In this document: positions 27,924-36,059 of the stretch, in pieces
How positions within the stretch are numbered: position 1 is the stretch's first letter
Layout of the letters: the number at the start of each line of letters is the position of its first letter
Origin: Moraxella nonliquefaciens
GTDB taxonomy: Bacteria > Pseudomonadota > Gammaproteobacteria > Pseudomonadales > Moraxellaceae
Reading direction: 5' to 3'
Assembly: GCF_001679005.1 (NCBI RefSeq)
Contig: NZ_LXTW01000012.1
Location: forward strand, 79,114-143,113
Length of the DNA: 64,000 bases
Notes under the pieces: generated by a model
Databases searched by the model: none
Told to the model about the DNA's origin: nothing
What the model saw: only the letters and a program-made list of their open reading frames with translations
Program-made: the position numbers and the translations under genes

Positions 27924-28697
27924 ATGAACATACACCCAACCGCCATCATTGATCCAACCGCCGTGATACACCCAACCGCAAGCATTGGGGCATACTGTAT
28001 CGTGGGCAAAAATACTACAATTGGTGAGGACACTGTTTTAAAATCACATGCCATCGTGGGTGATCATACCACACTTGGCAAGCGTAATACGGTTTTTCAA
28101 TTTGCCAGCATTGGTGAGATACCGCAGGATTTAAAATTCAAAGGTGAAACCACTTACCTAGAAGTGGGCGATGATAACACCATTCGTGAATCCTGTACGT
28201 TGCATCGTGGCACAGCAGACGGCGGCAGTTTGACCAAAATTGGCAATAATAATCTATTTATGGTAAATACCCATATTGCTCATGATTGTGTGGTAGGCGA
28301 CCATAACGTATTTGCCAATAACGTGGGTGTGGCAGGACATGCTTATGTTGGTCATCATGTAATCATCGGCGGGCAGTCGGGTGTGCACCAATTTTGTCGG
28401 ATTGATGATTATGCTATGATTGGTGGGGCGAGCTTGATTTTAAAAGATGTCTGCGCCTTTACAACCGTATCAGGCAACCCATCCAAGGTACACGGACTAA
28501 ACAAAGAGGGCATGAGACGTAAAGGATGGAGCAAAGAGATCATAAACACATTGGACAGAGCCTATGATGTGGTCTTTCATTCTGGTAAGGTTAAGGCGGA
28601 TGTGATTGCTGAACTGTCCACATGGGTAGCGGATGAGCCAAAAGTGGCATTATTTATCAAGTCGCTACAAAACAGCAAGCGTGGACTGATTCGCTAA
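27924..28697 (+). CDS. lpxA: UDP-N-acetylglucosamine O-acyltransferase (257 aa)
   Basis: First step of lipid A synthesis. The N-terminal left-handed beta helix has hexapeptide repeats (IHPTAIIDPTAVIHPTASIG). The catalytic His is in NTHIAHDCVVGDH (about residues 115-127), followed by GGQSGVHQFCRIDDYAMIGG and a helical C-terminal domain. A terminator follows at 28723. Confidence 0.96.
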   Translation: MNIHPTAIIDPTAVIHPTASIGAYCIVGKNTTIGEDTVLKSHAIVGDHTTLGKRNTVFQFASIGEIPQDLKFKGETTYLEVGDDNTIRESCTLHRGTADGGSLTKIGNNNLFMVNTHIAHDCVVGDHNVFANNVGVAGHAYVGHHVIIGGQSGVHQFCRIDDYAMIGGASLILKDVCAFTTVSGNPSKVHGLNKEGMRRKGWSKEIINTLDRAYDVVFHSGKVKADVIAELSTWVADEPKVALFIKSLQNSKRGLIR

Positions 28698-28722
28698 TTT
28701 TAAGTCTACAAATGTTATCACC

Positions 28723-28752
28723 AACCCATAATATTTTGTTATGGGTTTTTAT
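28723..28752 (+). terminator. Terminator after lpxA
   Basis: AACCCATAA (28723-28731) pairs with TTATGGGTT (28739-28747), followed by TTTATTTTTTT. It closes the lipid A/Bam gene cluster. Confidence 0.8.
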
Positions 28753-28900
28753 TTTTTTATTTATTTGACTTTTTTAATTGATTCAATCAAACTATGCAGG
28801 ATAAAATATTTTTACAAAATTTAACAGATTTGGCATAACAGATGACAATGGGTAAATTCCCCATTAAATGGAGTTGCCAAAACATTAACAAGGAGTAATT

Positions 28901-30415
28901 ATGTCCATACAACGAGAAAGTTGGTCGGCACGCTCAGGCTTTATTTTGGCGGCGATTGGGTCGGCGGTGGGTTTGGGTAACATTTGGCGATTTCCTTATG
29001 TGTCCTATGAAAATGGTGGCGGGGCGTTTTTTATTCCCTATTTGGTTGCTTTGGCAAGTGCAGGATTTCCGTTGCTGTTTTTGGATTATGTTGCAGGACA
29101 AAAATACCATGGAGCTCCGCCTACCGCTTATCGGCGAATGATTAAATCAAAAGAAATCGTGGGCTGGTGGCAGGTGCTGGTGTGTACCGTCATCGGGATT
29201 TATTATGCCTCCGTGCTGTCGTGGGCAGGGCAATACATGCTGTACGCCTTTGAACAAAAATGGGGTAATGATCCACAGACCTTTTTCTTTGAGCATTATT
29301 TACAAAATGGTTCTGGGTTAGATTTTGGCATCGTACCAAACTTATTTATTGGGGTTGCCATTGTGTGGATACTGGTTCTGTTCATCATGTATGGTGGTAT
29401 TCGTAAGGGGGTGGAGCTTGCCAATAAAATTTGCATTCCGCTACTTATTGTCATGTTTACCATCATGGTGGTGCAGGCGGTGCAGTTAAATGGGGCATCC
29501 ACAGGTCTAAATGCTTTTTTTACACCCAACTGGGAGAAAATGGCTGACCCCAAAGTGTGGCTTGCCGCTTATGGACATGTCTTTTTTTCAATGTCCATTG
29601 GCTTTGGCATTATGGTAACATACTCATCTTATTTAAAGAAAAATGCCAATTTGACAGGCTCAGGTTTGGTGGTTGGCTTTGCCAATTCATCTTTTGAGAT
29701 TATGGCAGGCATTGGGATTTTCTCGGTGCTGGGTTTTATGGCGGTGCAATCAGGCGTGCCTGTATCAGAGGTTGTGTCAAGTGGCATTGGCTTGGCGTTC
29801 ATCGCTTTTCCAAAAATCATCTCCACGATGGGCGATGCTGGCACACTCATTGGCATCTTGTTCTTTGGTTCGCTGTTTGTGGCAGGGGTTACCTCCATGG
29901 CAAGCATTCTACAAGTACCAATCTCAGCGGTTAAGGATAAATTTGGCTGGTCGCACAAAAAAGCAGTTAGCACGGTCGGCGGTGTGTCAGCTCTGATTTC
30001 TCTGGCTTTATTTTCTACCAAAACAGCGATTACATTTGTGGATGTGATTGACCATTTTGCCAATAATATCGGCGTGGTAACAGGGGCGATTTTGTCCATC
30101 ATTTGGGTAACATGGTTTAATCGTCCTGTGATGGATAAACTCATCAGTCATATCAATGCCATATCTAGTGTGAAAGTGGGTAAAGGTTGGGTGTTTATGC
30201 TGACCATTATCACGCCCATTTCACTCATCGTGGCGTTGGGGTTAAGTGTGTTCTCACTGATTACCAAGGGTTATGACAGCTATGATTTGGCAACTCAGCT
30301 CATCTTTGGTTGGGGTGTGGTGGCGGTGTTTGCACTCGGTTCATTCTTATTGACCAAAGCACCCGCTCACGCCACACATCATCAACATAAATCCACAGAA
30401 GGAGAAAACGCATGA
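28901..30415 (+). CDS. Neurotransmitter:sodium symporter family transporter (504 aa)
   Basis: Sodium-coupled amino-acid importer of the LeuT-like NSS family. The N-terminal signature SARSGFILAAIGSAVGLGNIWRFPY carries the Na+-binding segment of span 1. About eleven or twelve hydrophobic spans follow. ACAAGGAGTAATT precedes the ATG. The stop overlaps the start of a 42-codon gene of the MetS type, which suggests a bacterial MetP/MetS-like methionine or alanine importer. The substrate is inferred from that pairing only. Confidence 0.88.
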   Translation: MSIQRESWSARSGFILAAIGSAVGLGNIWRFPYVSYENGGGAFFIPYLVALASAGFPLLFLDYVAGQKYHGAPPTAYRRMIKSKEIVGWWQVLVCTVIGIYYASVLSWAGQYMLYAFEQKWGNDPQTFFFEHYLQNGSGLDFGIVPNLFIGVAIVWILVLFIMYGGIRKGVELANKICIPLLIVMFTIMVVQAVQLNGASTGLNAFFTPNWEKMADPKVWLAAYGHVFFSMSIGFGIMVTYSSYLKKNANLTGSGLVVGFANSSFEIMAGIGIFSVLGFMAVQSGVPVSEVVSSGIGLAFIAFPKIISTMGDAGTLIGILFFGSLFVAGVTSMASILQVPISAVKDKFGWSHKKAVSTVGGVSALISLALFSTKTAITFVDVIDHFANNIGVVTGAILSIIWVTWFNRPVMDKLISHINAISSVKVGKGWVFMLTIITPISLIVALGLSVFSLITKGYDSYDLATQLIFGWGVVAVFALGSFLLTKAPAHATHHQHKSTEGENA

Positions 30416-30540
30416 ATAGTATCGCATTGGTCGTCATGGTAGTAGCTTTATCCATCGTTTGGGGGGGATTGATATTATCCATCATTCATCTGACCCAAAA
30501 TCCTGATATTGACATGGACAAAGTGCCAAGCGACCATTAA
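30412..30540 (+). CDS. MetS-type small subunit of the NSS transporter (42 aa)
   Basis: Very short gene: AGAAGGAG at 30396-30404, then ATG 30412 overlapping the transporter stop (ATGA). The product is one membrane span (MNSIALVVMVVALSIVWGG then LILSIIHLT) with an acidic tail ending DKVPSDH. This matches the small-subunit family found after methionine/alanine NSS transporters (MetS in Corynebacterium), which is needed for transport there. Size, topology and coupling all fit. Confidence 0.85.
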   Translation: MNSIALVVMVVALSIVWGGLILSIIHLTQNPDIDMDKVPSDH

Positions 30541-30587
30541 TAATCAGAATAAATGACCTTGATGAGTTGTTGTTTATAAAGAGGGTA

Positions 30588-30617
30588 TTAAAAAGGGCAA
30601 ATCCATGCCCTTTTTTG
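30588..30617. terminator. Bidirectional terminator between the NSS genes and nfuA
   Basis: AAAAGGGCA (30591-30599) pairs with TGCCCTTTT (30606-30614). A run of T follows on the plus strand and TTTTTAAT on the minus strand, so it can serve both convergent transcripts. Confidence 0.75.
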
Positions 30618-30631
30618 TGTCATCTCATCAA

Positions 30632-31255
30632 TCATTTATAATAGGCATTTTCTGTTTTGGTATGGTCAGTCTCATCAATGACCTGAGTGAGTTCTGGGAT
30701 TTGTTGTTTGAGTTGAACTTCTACGCCTTGACGCAAGGTAATATCCACCGCACTGCACCCTTGACAACCACCACCGAATTTGAGTACAGCGATTTTGCCT
30801 GTATCATCTTCAATCATCTCCACAAGCTCCACATGACCGCCATGACTGGCAAGTTGTGGGTTAATCTCAGCTTGTAGCACATAAGTAATTCGCTCTTCAA
30901 TACTGGCATTTTCGCCCACCTGAGGAACTTTTGAATTGGGGGCACGAAAGGTCAATTGTCCGCCAAATCGGTCTTTGTTGTAGTCAATCACCGCATCGTG
31001 CAAATAAGGAATGCTTGGTGCATCAATATGGGCAACAAATTTATCATAAGCAATTTGTAAATCATCTTCGTCAATCTCATCGGGCTGACAGTAACTCATG
31101 CAACATTCAGCTCGTGGTGTGCCTGCGTGTTCTACAAAAATACGCACACCAATGCCTAAAACTTCTTGCTTGGCAAGCAGTTGTGCCAAATAGTCCTGAG
31201 CGCTCGGTGTGATGATGATGTTACTGCTTAGGGGCTCGTTTTGTAAGTCACTCAT
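30632..31255 (-). CDS. nfuA: Fe/S biogenesis protein NfuA (207 aa)
   Basis: Carrier that delivers [4Fe-4S] clusters, important under stress. The N-terminal degenerate A-type carrier domain (about residues 10-100) is followed by the Nfu domain with the cluster-binding CxxC in FGGGCQGCSAVDITL (about residues 158-172). Length and domain order match the gammaproteobacterial NfuA. The gene stands alone on the minus strand. Confidence 0.92.
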   Translation of the reverse strand: MSDLQNEPLSSNIIITPSAQDYLAQLLAKQEVLGIGVRIFVEHAGTPRAECCMSYCQPDEIDEDDLQIAYDKFVAHIDAPSIPYLHDAVIDYNKDRFGGQLTFRAPNSKVPQVGENASIEERITYVLQAEINPQLASHGGHVELVEMIEDDTGKIAVLKFGGGCQGCSAVDITLRQGVEVQLKQQIPELTQVIDETDHTKTENAYYK

Positions 31256-31347
31256 GGTAAAAACTCAATAAAAATATAAAAATTTATGCTTTTATGGTAA
31301 CATAATTGACTTTATCAAGTCTATTTTTTTAAATAATGAGATTTAAC

Positions 31348-32364
31348 ATGGCTCAATTTGATTATTTGGTATTTATCGGACGATTTCAGCCATTTCATCA
31401 TGGGCATGAATTTGTTGTGCGTGAAGCCCTACATCGTGCCAAAACCGTCATCATGCTCATTGGTTCGGCAAATAGCCCACGCACTCTTAAAAATCCATTT
31501 AGTTTTGATGAACGTCAAAGCATGATTTTAAAAGCGTTTGACAATGATAATAATGACAATGAACGTATTATTTGTATGCCCATTGATGATACGCTTTATA
31601 ATGATCATCAATGGCTACAAAATATCCAGCGAGCCGTTTTATGTATCACCCAAAACAAATCTGCCCATATTGGCGTGATTGGACATGTCAAAGATAACAG
31701 CTCTTATTATTTGTCATTATTTCCTAATTGGGAATTTGTCGGATTGTCAAATTTTAAAAATCTGTCTGCCACACCATTAAGATGGGCATATTTTTTGAAT
31801 GAACGCCTAAAAAATGGCGACCACTGGCAAGATGTCATGCCTGCCCCGAGCGTGGATTTTTTACAAAAGTTTGCCCAAACAGATGATTTTACTCACCTAC
31901 AACGTGAATGCCACCATATTCTGGATTATCAAAAATCATGGCAATCAGCTCCTTATCCGCCTGTATTTGTTACAGCGGATGCGTTGGTAGTGCAGGCAGG
32001 TCATGTACTGCTTGTTGAACGTGGAGGTGAATATGGGCGTGGACTGTATGCACTGGCAGGCGGATTTTTGGATAAAAATGAAACGCTGCTTGACTGTGCT
32101 TTGCGTGAACTGCAAGAAGAAACAGGGCTTATCATCAATCCCAATGCCCTAAAATCAAGCCACACCTTTGATGCACCTGAGCGTTCAATTCGTGGACGAA
32201 CGATAACAACCGTGTTTTATTTTGAACTGATGGGTGATGATTTACCTGATGTGGTGGGAGGTGATGATGCCAACCGTGCATTTTGGCTGCCGCTTGGTGA
32301 GCTGGATGGGCGTATGATGTTTGAGGACCATTATAGCATCATCACAAAAATGTTGGGTCTGTGA
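31348..32364 (+). CDS. nadM: Bifunctional NMN adenylyltransferase / Nudix hydrolase
   Basis: An N-terminal NadM-type adenylyltransferase (FIGRFQPFHHGHEFVVREA, with the HxGH motif) makes NAD from NMN. The C-terminal Nudix domain carries the full box in GGFLDKNETLLDCALRELQE followed by ETGL (about residues 235-258), which in relatives cleaves ADP-ribose. The fusion is known from cyanobacteria, Francisella and some gammaproteobacteria. ATG 31348 (MAQFDYLVFIGRF) is the likely start; ATG 31336 adds four residues. No terminator is clear, but a tandem 19-bp repeat lies downstream. Confidence 0.9.
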   Translation: MAQFDYLVFIGRFQPFHHGHEFVVREALHRAKTVIMLIGSANSPRTLKNPFSFDERQSMILKAFDNDNNDNERIICMPIDDTLYNDHQWLQNIQRAVLCITQNKSAHIGVIGHVKDNSSYYLSLFPNWEFVGLSNFKNLSATPLRWAYFLNERLKNGDHWQDVMPAPSVDFLQKFAQTDDFTHLQRECHHILDYQKSWQSAPYPPVFVTADALVVQAGHVLLVERGGEYGRGLYALAGGFLDKNETLLDCALRELQEETGLIINPNALKSSHTFDAPERSIRGRTITTVFYFELMGDDLPDVVGGDDANRAFWLPLGELDGRMMFEDHYSIITKMLGL

Positions 32365-32410
32365 TGCTTTGATTGGGCGTTGGTTGGTGTAGGATTTATA
32401 ATGTACCGTT

Positions 32411-32448
32411 TAACACCAAAAATTAATATTAACACCAAAAATTAATAC
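32411..32448. repeat. Tandem 19-bp repeat (two copies)
   Basis: TAACACCAAAAATTAATAT is followed directly by a second copy differing only in the last base. AT-rich, between nadM and the tRNA terminator. No function seen. Confidence 0.5.
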
Positions 32449-32456
32449 TGAAAACA

Positions 32457-32489
32457 AAAAACCCTTTCCAAAATAGAAAAGGGTTTTAA
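32457..32489 (-). terminator. Terminator of tRNA-Asn
   Basis: AAAACCCTTT pairs with AAAGGGTTTT around a short loop, followed by a T-run on the minus strand, just downstream of the tRNA. Confidence 0.65.
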
Positions 32490-32493
32490 AATA

Positions 32494-32569
32494 TGGCTCC
32501 CCAACCTGGGCTCGAACCAGGGACACACGGATTAACAGTCCGATGCTCTACCAACTGAGCTATTGGGGA
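32494..32569 (-). tRNA. tRNA-Asn (anticodon GTT)
   Basis: 76-nt cloverleaf on the minus strand. It begins TCCCCAATAGCTCAGTTGG and has anticodon loop CTGTTAATC (anticodon GTT). The T arm is GGTTCGAGCC, and the acceptor stem closes with TTGGGGA before G and an encoded CCA end. Confidence 0.97.
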
Positions 32570-32717
32570 ATAACTTGTATCAAGTGATTGCGTATTATAT
32601 AGATTTTTGATGTCTTGTCAAGCAAATTTTTAAAAAATTAATGAAAATTTTAAGTTTAAAAATATTGTTATTTAAAATCAATCATTTAGTATAAAAATAC
32701 TGTCCGCTTAAAAATAA

Positions 32718-32899
32718 AAACCGAAACACCGCTGTCAAGTGTTGCCCATGAACCAAAAGTTCAAGGTGGGTAAATCTTTGTTGTTTTAGGTTGTCCGATA
32801 CATCAGATGATGCGGATATACACACCACAACAAACAGTCATTACCCTATAAGTGTAATTATCGGCTCAGGTGTATTCTCAACTGGCGAGTGTTTCAGTG
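32718..32899 (-). ncRNA. ssrS: 6S RNA
   Basis: 6S RNA mimics an open promoter and holds sigma-70 RNA polymerase in stationary phase. On the minus strand the region contains the conserved CCTGAGCCGATAAT and CACCTTGAACTTTTGGTTCA blocks of gammaproteobacterial 6S RNA. The ends can pair as a long closing stem (ACTGAAACAC near the 5' end with GTGTTTCGGT near the 3' end). A perfect TATAAT lies at 32910-32905, and a T-rich tail follows the 3' end. The exact ends are estimates, giving about 182 nt. Confidence 0.85.
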
Positions 32900-32904
32900 C
32901 TTCT

Positions 32905-32910
32905 ATTATA
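32905..32910 (-). promoter_or_regulatory. -10 element of the 6S RNA promoter
   Basis: TATAAT on the minus strand, about 6-10 bp before the inferred 5' end of the RNA. The -35 region is not clear. Confidence 0.55.
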
Positions 32911-33038
32911 CGATGATTTTGTAAAAATTTCAAGATTTAAATGGTTTTTACCGTGCCGAAAAGGGCGATTTTATGCTAAAATGGGCAATGTTTTATTGTT
33001 TTTACTTCATTATTTTTGATTTATAAAAAGGCGTTATC

Positions 33039-34595
33039 ATGAAAAAAATCCCTTATGTTTTGATGATTTTAGATGGTGTTGGACACCGAGAAGACCCACG
33101 AGACAATGCTGTCTATGCCGCCAAGAAACCCAATTTGGACGCACTCATGGCAAGCTGTCCACATGGTCTTATCTCAGGTTCAGGGCAGGATGTTGGATTA
33201 CCTGATGGTCAATTTGGCAATTCAGAGGTTGGGCATATGAATTTGGGGGCAGGACGGATTTTGTATCAAGATTCTACCCGTATCATGAACGACATCAGCT
33301 CGGGCGAATTTTTTAATAATGACGTGCTCATCAAGGCGGTTAAAGACACGATAGACAACGAAGGGGCGGTGCATGTTTTGGGCTTGCTCTCTGATGGTGG
33401 AGTTCATGCACATATTGACCATATTAAGGCAACCGCCAAACTTGCCATAGAGCAAGGGGCAAATCAGGTATTTATTCATGCCTTTTTAGATGGACGAGAC
33501 ACACCCCCAAAATCGGCAGAGGGTTATGTGGCGGATTTGGAGCAATATTTAACAGAGCTTAACCAAAAGTATGATGTGGAGGTCAAAATTGCAAGCTGTA
33601 TCGGTCGTTTTTTTGCCATGGATAGAGACAAGCGTTGGGATAGGGTAGAACAAGCCTATGACCTACTGACCCAAGCTAAGGCGGTGCGTGAAGCAGACAG
33701 TGCCATCCATGCCATAGAGCTTGCTTATGCAGCAGATGAGACGGATGAATTTGTACAGGCGACAATCATTGATGATAATGGTGTGATAGCAGATAATGAC
33801 GGTGTGATTTTTGTCAATTTTCGTGCAGACCGTGCCAGACAGATAAGTCAGGTCTTTGTTGATGGCGATTTTGACGGCTTTAAACGCAAGATGACACCTA
33901 AATTATCCGCCTTTGTCATGATGACCAAATATTCAGACCAATTGGCAAACAATCCTACAACAGCGGTTGCTTATCAGCCAACGAGCCTTAGCAATACACT
34001 GGGTGAGTATTTACAAAATCATGGCAAAACTCAGCTACGCATTGCTGAAACCGAAAAATACGCCCACGTTACATTCTTTTTTAGTGGCGGACGTGAAGAG
34101 CTTTATGATGGAGAGACAAGAATTTTGGTCAATAGCCCCAATGTCAAAACTTATGACCAAAAACCCCAAATGAGTGCCTTTGAGGTAACCGATAAGCTAA
34201 AAGATGCGATACGCTCAGGTCAATACGATGTGATTATCATTAACTATGCTAATGGCGATATGGTGGGACATACAGGCGTGTTTGATGCGGCTGTCATGGC
34301 GGTGGAAACTGTGGATGCCTGCATAGGTGAGATAGTCGGTATGGTGCGTGAGATGAACGGTCATCTGCTCATCACCGCCGACCATGGTAACTGTGAGCAA
34401 ATGCAAGACTATGACAGTGGGCAGGTGCATACTCAGCACACAACCGAATTTGTGCCGTTCATCTATGTGGGGGATAAACAGGTCAATGTGCGTACAGGTG
34501 GACGGTTGTGCGATGTTGCTCCTACCATATTGCACTTGATGGGCATGCAAAAACCTGCCCAAATGACAGGTGAGAGTCTGTTGGTGGATGTATGA
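33039..34595 (+). CDS. gpmI: 2,3-bisphosphoglycerate-independent phosphoglycerate mutase (518 aa)
   Basis: Manganese-dependent glycolytic/gluconeogenic mutase of the alkaline phosphatase superfamily. The N-terminal metal site is VLMILDGVGHRED, the catalytic Ser lies in GNSEVGHMNLGAGR (about residues 61-74), and FLDGRDTPP and TADHGNCEQM complete the site. Length fits. The last four bases overlap the ctpA start (ATGA), so the two are translationally coupled. The same pairing of gpmI with a Ctp protease is seen in other proteobacteria. Confidence 0.96.
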   Translation: MKKIPYVLMILDGVGHREDPRDNAVYAAKKPNLDALMASCPHGLISGSGQDVGLPDGQFGNSEVGHMNLGAGRILYQDSTRIMNDISSGEFFNNDVLIKAVKDTIDNEGAVHVLGLLSDGGVHAHIDHIKATAKLAIEQGANQVFIHAFLDGRDTPPKSAEGYVADLEQYLTELNQKYDVEVKIASCIGRFFAMDRDKRWDRVEQAYDLLTQAKAVREADSAIHAIELAYAADETDEFVQATIIDDNGVIADNDGVIFVNFRADRARQISQVFVDGDFDGFKRKMTPKLSAFVMMTKYSDQLANNPTTAVAYQPTSLSNTLGEYLQNHGKTQLRIAETEKYAHVTFFFSGGREELYDGETRILVNSPNVKTYDQKPQMSAFEVTDKLKDAIRSGQYDVIIINYANGDMVGHTGVFDAAVMAVETVDACIGEIVGMVREMNGHLLITADHGNCEQMQDYDSGQVHTQHTTEFVPFIYVGDKQVNVRTGGRLCDVAPTILHLMGMQKPAQMTGESLLVDV

Positions 34596-35989
34596 AACTG
34601 ACCACAACCTTACTGGTGAGTATGATGGCATTATCGCTGAGCGTGTCAATCAGCCATGCCAAGCCGTCTCATCTTATCAGCACACCCGCCAATAACGTGG
34701 CAAATCTGCCAGAGTTTGGTGATGAGGTACAAGCCAACAGTGGTTTAGATACCCAAGCAAAAACAGGCGAACGGATGAACATCCAAAGCCCATCAAGCCC
34801 AACACTTGATGCCTTAGAAACCAAGCCCAACACTTTGCATGGCATTGATGGACTTCATCAGGGACGTGTGCCATTGGGAGCGGTATCACCAAATACCTTA
34901 AAAACCTTTGTATCGGTGGTGGATTTGGTGCGTCGTGATTATGTTGAAGAGGTAAGTGATGAGACATTGTTTAAAAATGCGATGAATGGCATGCTAAAAG
35001 GGCTTGACAGCCACGCTGAGTTTTTGGATAAAGACGCCTTTGTCAATTTGCAATCGTTCACCGCTGGCAATGTGGCAAACATTGGATTATCAGCGATGTG
35101 GCAAGCCAAGGACAATCATTGGGTCATCACCGATATCCAAGAAGATTCATTCATCAGGCGTGCTGGTGTGAAAGTTGGGGATTACCTACATCAGGTGGGT
35201 GAGATTAAACTGGATGACAGTCATAGCGAAAATGATGTCAAGCAGTTGCTAAGTGGCATCTCTGGCACGCAAGTGGATATTGTGGTGTCTCATGCAGGAC
35301 GCAGTAAAAGACGACTCACCGCCCATCGCAATGAAGTGCTAAAAAGCCATGTAGAAACCATCATCGTTGGGGGGGTGGTCATCATCAAATTACCTGTTTT
35401 TCAAAATAACACCCGCCAACAGATTTTGGAGAGTTTGGGTCAGGCAGGCGTGCCCATCACAGGGGTGATTTTGGATGTGCGAAACAACCCCGGTGGGGTG
35501 TTGGAGTCGGCGGGGGCGGTGGCATCATTGTTTATGCGTAATCAGACACTCGTGCAGGTGGCAGGGCGACAAGGGGTAGAGAGAAAACTTAGAACCGAAG
35601 GAGCACCACTGCTTATTGAACTGCCAGTGATGATATTGCAAAACCGCTATTCAGCATCAGCAGCTGAGGTATTGGCCAGTAGTTTGCAATCGCAAAAACG
35701 AGCCTTGATTGTGGGTGAGACAAGCTATGGTAAAGGTTCGGTACAATCGGTTATTCCCATAAGTGATGGGCAAGCAATCAAGATGACGACCGCTCATTAT
35801 CTAACCGCTGATGGTCAGCGTATTGATGGGGTGGGGGTTGTGCCTGATGTGGCATTTGATGATTCTGATGAATTGGCATCAACCATGATGGCAATACCAA
35901 GCGATGCGTGGCTATCACAAGCACTTATTTTGATGGATGGGGCAAAATTAGAAACAGGAGTGGACTTTGCACCTGTGGGTGGATTTTAA
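34592..35989 (+). CDS. ctpA: S41-family C-terminal processing protease (465 aa)
   Basis: Periplasmic serine protease that trims C termini of envelope proteins. A signal peptide (about residues 1-23, ending SHA) comes first, then a region without clear features. The Ctp N-terminal helix (VVDLVRRDYVEEVSDE) and a PDZ domain follow (about residues 170-250, DSFIRRAGVKVGDYLHQVG). The catalytic domain has DVRNNPGGVLESA, the nucleophile Ser in NRYSASAAEVLA and the general base Lys in GETSYGKGSVQSV. A terminator follows at 36015. Confidence 0.9.
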   Translation: MKLTTTLLVSMMALSLSVSISHAKPSHLISTPANNVANLPEFGDEVQANSGLDTQAKTGERMNIQSPSSPTLDALETKPNTLHGIDGLHQGRVPLGAVSPNTLKTFVSVVDLVRRDYVEEVSDETLFKNAMNGMLKGLDSHAEFLDKDAFVNLQSFTAGNVANIGLSAMWQAKDNHWVITDIQEDSFIRRAGVKVGDYLHQVGEIKLDDSHSENDVKQLLSGISGTQVDIVVSHAGRSKRRLTAHRNEVLKSHVETIIVGGVVIIKLPVFQNNTRQQILESLGQAGVPITGVILDVRNNPGGVLESAGAVASLFMRNQTLVQVAGRQGVERKLRTEGAPLLIELPVMILQNRYSASAAEVLASSLQSQKRALIVGETSYGKGSVQSVIPISDGQAIKMTTAHYLTADGQRIDGVGVVPDVAFDDSDELASTMMAIPSDAWLSQALILMDGAKLETGVDFAPVGGF

Positions 35990-36014
35990 GAGATGACTTA
36001 AAAAGATAGCGCTT

Positions 36015-36040
36015 AAAAAAGGGGCATACACTCCTTTTTT
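36015..36040 (+). terminator. Terminator after ctpA
   Basis: AAAAAAGGGG (36015-36024) pairs with CTCCTTTTTT (36031-36040, one G-U pair, 6-nt loop), separating gpmI-ctpA from convergent pilR. Confidence 0.7.
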
Positions 36041-36059
36041 AATGCTGGATTTTCAGAGG

